From positions 1 through 64,000 of the forward strand of contig JAKQDR010000250.1 in NCBI GenBank assembly GCA_029573715.1: a stretch of 64,000 bases of DNA, in the 5' to 3' direction. Below are positions 57,625 through 64,000 of this stretch, piece after piece (position 1 is the stretch's first letter; each line of letters opens with the position of its first letter). Origin of the DNA: a bacterium (GTDB lineage: Bacteria > Patescibacteriota > Microgenomatia > UBA1406 > GWC2-37-13). The notes beneath the pieces were generated by a model, which was given only the letters and a program-made list of their open reading frames with translations, made no database searches and was not told where the DNA came from. Made by a program: the position numbers and the translations under genes.

Positions 57625-58569
57625 ATGAGTAGCATTCTTATGCCCAACAAACTCCTCATCTGGATACGTGAACATAAGCTGGCGACAGCACTCATTTTCC
57701 TTGTTGTATTCCTCCTTGTTAAAGACTCGGCATTGATGCCATTTTCGTATCGCACCAGTAATTATGGGGGCGAGATAATGATGCAGAGGGGTGCGGTTGG
57801 TGTCGCTCCCGCAGCTCAATTTGGCAAGAGTATGGATGTGTATGAATCTGCCCCGCCCGCAACAGGTGGTGGTGGAGGCGCAATTGTACCTGCGCCGGAG
57901 CGCATGGTGAGTCGCAATGTGCAGCTCTCGATGGTGGTGAAAGATGTCGCACAAACAGTGCAAACACTTATCGACACCGCCGAGGGAGCAGGGGGCTATA
58001 TGGTGTCAAGCACGCTCACCAACCCGACTCAAAGCGGCACAGCTACTGTAGCGGTGCGGGTGCTCTCCAAATCACTCCGAGATGTCACTGAGGCATTCAA
58101 AAAACTTGGTGTTAAAGTGGTTTCGGAGCGTGTGAGCGGCCAAGATATCACTGACCAATATCAGGACATCAAAGAGCGCTTGCGTTTGCTTGAGGAAACC
58201 AAGGTGAAATTCGAAAATATCCTGAAGACAAGCACTGATGTCCAAGACACACTTAGTGTGTTGCGGGAAATTCAACAGTTGCAATATCAAATAGATAGCC
58301 TTGTGGGGCAGGAAAAGTACTTGGCTTCAGCGGCACAATACTCACTTGTCACCGTCACGATGTCGCAAGATGAATATGAGCTGCCCTTTGCGCCTGATGA
58401 GCCCTGGAGCGCCTCAAATGTCTTTAAGCAAGCCGTGCGTAAACTTATTCGCACACTGCGGATGTTTGCAGAGCAACTCATATGGTTTGGGGTGTTTGCT
58501 GTCATATGGCTCCCTGTGGTGCTTGTCGGCTTCTTCATATATCGCAGGTTCCTTCGAAAGTCGGTATAG
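57625..58569 (+). CDS. DUF4349 membrane protein
   Basis: RMVSRNVQLSMVVKDVAQTVQTLIDTAEGAGGYMVSSTL ... RVSGQDITDQYQDIKERLRLLEETKVKFENIL; N- and C-terminal TMs. Confidence 0.85.
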   Translation: MSSILMPNKLLIWIREHKLATALIFLVVFLLVKDSALMPFSYRTSNYGGEIMMQRGAVGVAPAAQFGKSMDVYESAPPATGGGGGAIVPAPERMVSRNVQLSMVVKDVAQTVQTLIDTAEGAGGYMVSSTLTNPTQSGTATVAVRVLSKSLRDVTEAFKKLGVKVVSERVSGQDITDQYQDIKERLRLLEETKVKFENILKTSTDVQDTLSVLREIQQLQYQIDSLVGQEKYLASAAQYSLVTVTMSQDEYELPFAPDEPWSASNVFKQAVRKLIRTLRMFAEQLIWFGVFAVIWLPVVLVGFFIYRRFLRKSV

Positions 58570-58658
58570 CTTCCTTGCAAACGTCCGAAGAAAAGGTTTC
58601 TCAAGGAGGTAGCGAGCACTTCGGATTTACCGTGTTATACGTTGTATAATCCGCTGGT

Positions 58659-59153
58659 ATGAAAAAGTCACGAGTTTCATCTGCCGGATCCCCACAACTT
58701 CCCGATTGGCATCAATATTTCATGCAGATAGCCCGTGTGGTGAAATCTCGAGGGAATTGTGTGCTTTATCAGGTAGGGGCGGTGCTTGTGCAGGGCAGGC
58801 AAATTATTGCAACCGGCTACAACGGCACTCCACGAGGGTTGCCAAATTGTATCGAGGGCGGGTGCGCGCGGTGTAAGAATAAAAAGACAGGGAAGATTCG
58901 CTCGGGTGAACACAAGGGCACGTGTTTGTGTGTCCATGCAGAGGTAAACGCCATATTGCAATGTGCCTATCACGGTATCTCAACCAAAGGAGCAACGCTA
59001 TACTCCACAACATCTCCGTGTATGCTTTGTGCCAAAGAGATGCTCAATGCGGGCATTATTGCTGTGTATTATGAGTACGAGGACTCGGGCGAACGCGAGA
59101 GCTTGACGCTTCTTAAGAAACACATGAAAGAGGTGGTATTGCTTGTGCCATAG
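58659..59153 (+). CDS. dCMP/deoxycytidylate deaminase family
   Basis: 164 aa; CVHAEVNAILQCAYHG, TTSPCMLCAKEMLNAGI. Confidence 0.92.
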   Translation: MKKSRVSSAGSPQLPDWHQYFMQIARVVKSRGNCVLYQVGAVLVQGRQIIATGYNGTPRGLPNCIEGGCARCKNKKTGKIRSGEHKGTCLCVHAEVNAILQCAYHGISTKGATLYSTTSPCMLCAKEMLNAGIIAVYYEYEDSGERESLTLLKKHMKEVVLLVP

Positions 59154-59255
59154 GAAGCGGTGTGCATGCATTTTTGTTTGTCTTCCCATCGTTGTATCAC
59201 GCGTCATTTGAGCTATCTGGGCTTGTGAAATGGTCCTCCTTGAGTAAAATAGGCC

Positions 59256-61025
59256 TTGAGTCATATGAATATCAAAAATATCAACATTGTCATAGTAGTT
59301 TTTGTGGCTGTTTTGGCCCTATGGGGCATGATTTCTCCTGCCTCTGCATTTGCCCAAAATAACAAATTTGGCATTCATGTGACGGTACCCACAGACACAG
59401 ATTTGGATAGGGCTGCTGCGCTGGTGAATGGGGACACTGGTGCGTATGGGTATGTGAAATTTGTCATACAACAAGGTGAGCGTGATGCGGGGCAGTGGCA
59501 GAGCATTTTTGACAAGTTGCGTGAGCGCAGGCTCATCCCGGTTATTCGCATTGCGACAGAGCCAGAGGGAGAGAATTGGCAGATTCCTCGAGTGTCTGAG
59601 GCTACCTCATGGGCACAGTTTCTTAATTCACTCAACTGGGTCACGGAAAAGCGCTATGTTATTTTGTTCAACGAACCCAACCACGCCAACGAGTGGGGTG
59701 GCAGTGTTGATCCTACCGGGTACGGGAGAGTTGCTGCGGTCTATGCGGAAGCACTCAAAAATGCATCTGCAGATTTCTCTATTATGCTTGCCGGGCTTGA
59801 TCTTACTGCTCCTGAGGCGCGCCCTATGTATGCAGATGCCCAAAAATTTCTGCAAACGTCAATCCCTGAGTTTTGTGCATACTTTACTACTCGCAATTTG
59901 ATATGCAATGATTACATTGATGCAATATCCTCCCATTCATACCCCAACCCGGGCTTTTCAGGCACACCCTTTGACACAGGGCGCAGCTCAATACGTGGAT
60001 ATCAGTATGAGTTGGGATGGTACCGGGGCCTTTTGGGTAAAGAGCTGCCTGTATATATCACTGAAACCGGTTGGGACACCAGCAAGGTGGGCCATGAAAC
60101 TGCGGCCTCGTATTTTGTGACGGCATTCACCAATGTGTGGCTTCCTGATGAGCGAGTGCAAGCGGTTATACCGTTCCTTTTAAATTATCAGACCCCGCCA
60201 TTTTTGCAATTTTCCTTCTTAAGCCAGGGTGAAAACCCTCAGCCGTATTCAAAATATTTGCGCATCCAATCACTGGCCAAGGTACAGGGTGCACCGTCTA
60301 TTCGTGATACGGCGCAGGTTGCCGGAGACATCCCCGTGCGCATAGTGGAGGAGTCATCGTATAGCATTCCGTTTGCCGTGAAAAATACGGGACAAGCGAT
60401 TTGGGATGCGGGCGCATATACTCTGGTACTTGAAACCACCGATTTTGAGGAGGGTGTGTTGACGGCGCAACCCATACCTTTACCTAAGTTAACTCCGCTC
60501 CATGAAACGTATGCGCTTGCCCAGATTAGCACAGGATATACCGGAGAAAAAATGCAGGGCACGGTATCTGCGGTGCTCATGCGCGGCTCAGATGAAATAG
60601 CTCGAACACTGCCCCAGAAGGTTGTCATAGAGCCTCATCCCAGCTTATCACTTCGACTGACGCTTTTTGCCAAGGGCCTAAGCACAGGTGATGACTTTGA
60701 AGTGCAGATTTTTGATAATGATGAACAGCTGGTATATAAAAAGTCTTCTGTCAAGGTTACATTAGGCAGAGCAACTGTTGAGGGAATATCTAATGTTGCG
60801 CCTGGCAGAAAGTACCGGGTGGTCATCCTCAAGCCGTATTATCTGCCTCGTCAGGCCATAAGTACTTTTGCCGATGGCGTTACCATTATTGAATTTGAGG
60901 AGCTTTTGCCCCTTGATTTTAACCAGGATGGCAAGCTTTCACTCGCCGATATTCCGGGGCTTTTCACCCAAAAGGACCCAAATGATATGGGATTTTTTGA
61001 AAAAGTCCGCCTTCTATTACCCTAA
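59256..61025 (+). CDS. Secreted glycoside-hydrolase-like (TIM-barrel) protein with C-terminal dockerin/EF-hand-like segment
   Basis: 589 aa; signal peptide; YVILFNEPNHANEWGG, LPVYITETGWDTS; C-term LDFNQDGKLSLADIPGLF. Confidence 0.75.
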   Translation: MSHMNIKNINIVIVVFVAVLALWGMISPASAFAQNNKFGIHVTVPTDTDLDRAAALVNGDTGAYGYVKFVIQQGERDAGQWQSIFDKLRERRLIPVIRIATEPEGENWQIPRVSEATSWAQFLNSLNWVTEKRYVILFNEPNHANEWGGSVDPTGYGRVAAVYAEALKNASADFSIMLAGLDLTAPEARPMYADAQKFLQTSIPEFCAYFTTRNLICNDYIDAISSHSYPNPGFSGTPFDTGRSSIRGYQYELGWYRGLLGKELPVYITETGWDTSKVGHETAASYFVTAFTNVWLPDERVQAVIPFLLNYQTPPFLQFSFLSQGENPQPYSKYLRIQSLAKVQGAPSIRDTAQVAGDIPVRIVEESSYSIPFAVKNTGQAIWDAGAYTLVLETTDFEEGVLTAQPIPLPKLTPLHETYALAQISTGYTGEKMQGTVSAVLMRGSDEIARTLPQKVVIEPHPSLSLRLTLFAKGLSTGDDFEVQIFDNDEQLVYKKSSVKVTLGRATVEGISNVAPGRKYRVVILKPYYLPRQAISTFADGVTIIEFEELLPLDFNQDGKLSLADIPGLFTQKDPNDMGFFEKVRLLLP

Positions 61026-61041
61026 ATAGGCACAACCTACA

Positions 61042-61764
61042 TCAATCATTTTTCGTAGTTTGTAATGTATGCAATCTGTGAGCTATTTCATCGTTTGGGG
61101 CTCTGGAAAAGTAACTTCCAACACACACGGCAGATATTGGATAGTGTGTTGATACTGTATGCACGAGCGGCATTGACGCTGGATTAATACCCCCATCGAG
61201 GAAGATTTTTCCACCGTATCTCGCATCTCGCAGCTTTTTAACTCGCTCAAGTTGTTCAGGGATAAACACCTGCCCTTGGGGGCCGGGGTGAATGGTCATA
61301 ATTTGTATCGCGGGATAGGTGTGGGCCGGCGCACCGGCAAATATGATGTCTTTGATAGGGGGATCATCGGGGTTCACAGTAGGACAGATTGAAGCATTTT
61401 TGATTTGTGAAGTCCAACGCTCAATAATGTCAGGTGGAGCGGGAAAGTTGAGATGGGCGAAGATGTGGCGGATGGAAATAAGTGTGCTTAATTCGGCAAG
61501 AGCTTGCAGAGCGTCGTCATAATCAGTAAGCATAAGATGAAAGTCGAAGATCACCTTATGATATACATCCAGCTGGTCGTTTGAAAGACCACGGAGCAGC
61601 GTGAGCAAGTCTTTTGCAGAAAAGGTGAGATTGGGCACGAATAAACCATCTTGAATATCAATTTGTATGGTGTAAGCAACTGTTGCGAAGCGAGAGGCAT
61701 AGAGCGGCACATCATGAACGTTTCGACTGGTAACGGTGGGGATAATTTCGGGAGCATTAGACAT
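61042..61764 (-). CDS. Ribulose-phosphate 3-epimerase-like protein
   Basis: 240 aa; IQIDIQDGLFVPNLTF, IMTIHPGPQGQVF, GGKIFLDGGINPASM, VGSYFS. Confidence 0.75.
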   Translation of the reverse strand: MSNAPEIIPTVTSRNVHDVPLYASRFATVAYTIQIDIQDGLFVPNLTFSAKDLLTLLRGLSNDQLDVYHKVIFDFHLMLTDYDDALQALAELSTLISIRHIFAHLNFPAPPDIIERWTSQIKNASICPTVNPDDPPIKDIIFAGAPAHTYPAIQIMTIHPGPQGQVFIPEQLERVKKLRDARYGGKIFLDGGINPASMPLVHTVSTHYPISAVCVGSYFSRAPNDEIAHRLHTLQTTKND

Positions 61765-61778
61765 GGTATGATTGTAGC

Positions 61779-63137
61779 ATGCAGAAAAACGAGATACTCA
61801 AGCTCCTTGCCGATTTCATAGCCATTGAATCAGTATCAACAGATAAAAGTCGTACCTTGGCGATGGGGCAGGCAGGTGAGTTTCTGGCGCGCACGCTCAC
61901 TCATATGGGGTTTGAGGTTACTGCTCACCGCATTGCAGATGCACCACCTTTTATCATAGGGGCGTACCGCGTGGCGGGAGCACACGAGACTATGGGAGTA
62001 TATGGCCATTATGATGTTCAACCAGAAGATCCGGTTGATGCGTGGCATTCACCTCCATTCAAACTAACGTCCCGTGACGGCAAGCTCTATGGCAGGGGAG
62101 TGGCGGATGATAAAGGGCATATCATTCAAAACATAGTAGCACTCCAGCAACTTATTGCAACCAAAAAGCTCAACAAAAACATTGTGTGTTTTTTTGAAGG
62201 AGAGGAAGAGTCCGGAAATAAGCACCTCAATGATTTTTTGGCTCTCGGTGAGGCGCGTATATTGCGCGAGCCAGATGTGTGGCTGGTGACAGACATGGGC
62301 GCTTCAGGCTCTGGAGAGCCTCAAATATGGAATGGGCTCCGTGGAATTGTTTATTTTGAAATCACTATTGAAACAAGTAACAAAGACGCTCATTCGGGAA
62401 TATACGGCAATAGGGTGCATAATCCCGCTCAACTTCTTTGTGACTTGTTCGCTCGTATGAAAGATGCGCATTCCGTCGTTGTACAAATTCCTCATTTCTA
62501 TGACAACATCATATTTCCCACCCCCACAGAGTACGCGAGCTTGCTAACTCAAAGTGACTCTGACGCGAGTTTGCGCGCACGCTCTGGTGCGCACGTCCTC
62601 CCTACAACATGGGGCCCGTTTCCTGGCGCACCCTCTGACATGCCTCTTGCGCTCACCTCCAAACTATTGCCCTCACTTGACATACATGGTGTATGGGGCG
62701 GGTACATACAAGATGGGGTCAAGACCATCATCCCCGCACGAGCAAATGCAAAATTTTCATGCCGTATCGTGGCAGGTCAAAAACCCGAAAACGTTGCACG
62801 TTTAGTACACGACTTTGTGTGCGCTCATATACCCCCGGGAGTATCTATTAAACTTACTCAAAAAGAAGGATCTGAGGCGTTTTATACCGCTGTTGATAAC
62901 TTATGGACCAAGCGAATCGCAGGCGCTTTGGAGCACACATTTAAAACTCCTGTCCGATACAATCGTTCTGGGGGCTCAATACCGGTGGCACAAGCTCTTC
63001 AACAGAAATTCTCCAAACCCGTCATTCTCACTGGGTTCACGTTGCCCGATGACAATATCCACGCTCCTAATGAAAATTATGATGAACAAATGTTTTGGAA
63101 GGGGATTGAGGCTCTGGAACTTATCTATACTTCCTGA
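61779..63137 (+). CDS. M20-family metallopeptidase/dipeptidase
   Basis: 452 aa; TMGVYGHYDVQPEDPVDAWHSPPF, LYGRGVADDKGHI, FFEGEEESGN. Confidence 0.93.
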   Translation: MQKNEILKLLADFIAIESVSTDKSRTLAMGQAGEFLARTLTHMGFEVTAHRIADAPPFIIGAYRVAGAHETMGVYGHYDVQPEDPVDAWHSPPFKLTSRDGKLYGRGVADDKGHIIQNIVALQQLIATKKLNKNIVCFFEGEEESGNKHLNDFLALGEARILREPDVWLVTDMGASGSGEPQIWNGLRGIVYFEITIETSNKDAHSGIYGNRVHNPAQLLCDLFARMKDAHSVVVQIPHFYDNIIFPTPTEYASLLTQSDSDASLRARSGAHVLPTTWGPFPGAPSDMPLALTSKLLPSLDIHGVWGGYIQDGVKTIIPARANAKFSCRIVAGQKPENVARLVHDFVCAHIPPGVSIKLTQKEGSEAFYTAVDNLWTKRIAGALEHTFKTPVRYNRSGGSIPVAQALQQKFSKPVILTGFTLPDDNIHAPNENYDEQMFWKGIEALELIYTS

Positions 63138-63290
63138 TTTCTTCTGATGTGTATATATAGCGGTTGACAGCACCGCTTAATAATGGCAATATGAAAGTAT
63201 AGGTATATTTATCATTTGTTTGATGCTCTAACTTCTTACCGTGATAGATTGAGTTGCGTATGCTTGATACTCGAGCTGATTTAGACTGTT

Positions 63291-64000
63291 ATGGCAATAC
63301 GTATTAATTCAAAGTTTCATAAACACTTTCGTGAAAGCATCCGCAGATTATCTGTGTGGTGTTTGGTTTTTGTGTACTTATTTTCATCCTTCCCATTTCT
63401 CGATCATGCTGTTAAGCCCGTTTATGCTGCCCCAATTACTGTTGAAAAAACCACTCAGTCTGATTGGCAATCGGGTCGGTATGAATATAATCAAATTGAC
63501 ACACTCACAAGCCCCGGCGATATAACTCTGCCCACAGATCTGGGGCAATGGGATGCACAAGGCCCGGCTGATCTGAACGAATACTCATATACATCAAGTC
63601 CCATGGTAAAGGTGGGGAGATTTGTATACATGAATCGAAATAGAGCAACCGGACAGTTTCTTCGCTATGATCTTGACTTGAGGGAGTGGAAAGAGATGGC
63701 GTTTGTTCCTCATGGTATGTATGAGGTAGCGGATTTGACGACAGACGGCACAAACACCATTTTCGCTGTTGCAACAAGATATACAGGAAGCTACCCCACG
63801 CTCACCTTTAAGCATTTCTTAAAATATGACATTCCCTCAAACACATGGTCATACCTGGCTGATCCCCCCGATTTCTTACGCACATCTGCAACCATCGAGT
63901 ATGTCGCAGGGAGCCCTAACTACATTTATGCTATTCAGGGCACAGGCACATGGGGGTTTTGGCGCTACAATGTGGATACTAATGTTTGGTCTGTAATCAA
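63291..64000 (+). CDS. Secreted beta-propeller/Kelch-like protein, truncated by window end
   Basis: Open frame from ATG 63291 (MAIRINSKFHKHF...LSVWCLVFVYLFSSFPFLDHAVKPVYAAPITVEK signal peptide), no stop before window end; not in the ORF track. Confidence 0.7.
   Translation, partial: MAIRINSKFHKHFRESIRRLSVWCLVFVYLFSSFPFLDHAVKPVYAAPITVEKTTQSDWQSGRYEYNQIDTLTSPGDITLPTDLGQWDAQGPADLNEYSYTSSPMVKVGRFVYMNRNRATGQFLRYDLDLREWKEMAFVPHGMYEVADLTTDGTNTIFAVATRYTGSYPTLTFKHFLKYDIPSNTWSYLADPPDFLRTSATIEYVAGSPNYIYAIQGTGTWGFWRYNVDTNVWSVI

Noticed and set aside
1-64000. Alternative genetic code (UGA = Gly) as in some CPR lineages
   Set aside because: Recognised genes end cleanly at TGA (e.g. nrdJ, copA) and read through without internal TGA

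Overview
This 64 kb window looks like a chromosomal segment of a small-genome, CPR/Patescibacteria-like bacterium using the standard code. That assignment is inferred from gene content and protein style only. From left to right it holds: (1) a minus-strand type IV pilus operon (pilB, pilC, several prepilins, a LamG-bearing minor pilin and a 1370-aa duplicated beta-propeller surface protein); (2) comF, then dnaA-dnaN with DnaA boxes in both flanking intergenic gaps (putative oriC), then a XerC/D-like protein that has lost its catalytic Tyr; (3) thioredoxin, a VirB4/PrgI-type secretion module and rpsA; (4) housekeeping genes (PIN-domain protein, AI-2E transporter, FAD oxidoreductase, SIS isomerase, UbiA-type prenyltransferase, recA, rny, HU); (5) a cobalamin locus (nrdR, class II RNR, S23-type four-helix-bundle protein, cob(I)alamin adenosyltransferase, then a cobalamin-riboswitch-like RNA upstream of an unknown gene); (6) a copper operon (csoR-DUF305-copA) with an operator-like palindrome inside its promoter; (7) tRNA-Ala(GGC), and tRNA-Pro(GGG) beside an 11-copy heptamer repeat and an unexplained structured intergenic block; (8) an accessory region (48.7-57.5 kb) of mostly unknown proteins. 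In that region a TrmB-like regulator and a GC-rich membrane protein are separated by a leader carrying two matching TGTCAATA-N2-TATTGACA palindromes, one of which holds the -35 boxes of two divergent promoters; (9) DUF4349, dCMP deaminase, a GH-like protein, RPE-like, M20 peptidase and a truncated secreted protein. No CRISPR array, rRNA or transposase was seen. All family names are from reading the sequence; no database search was run.
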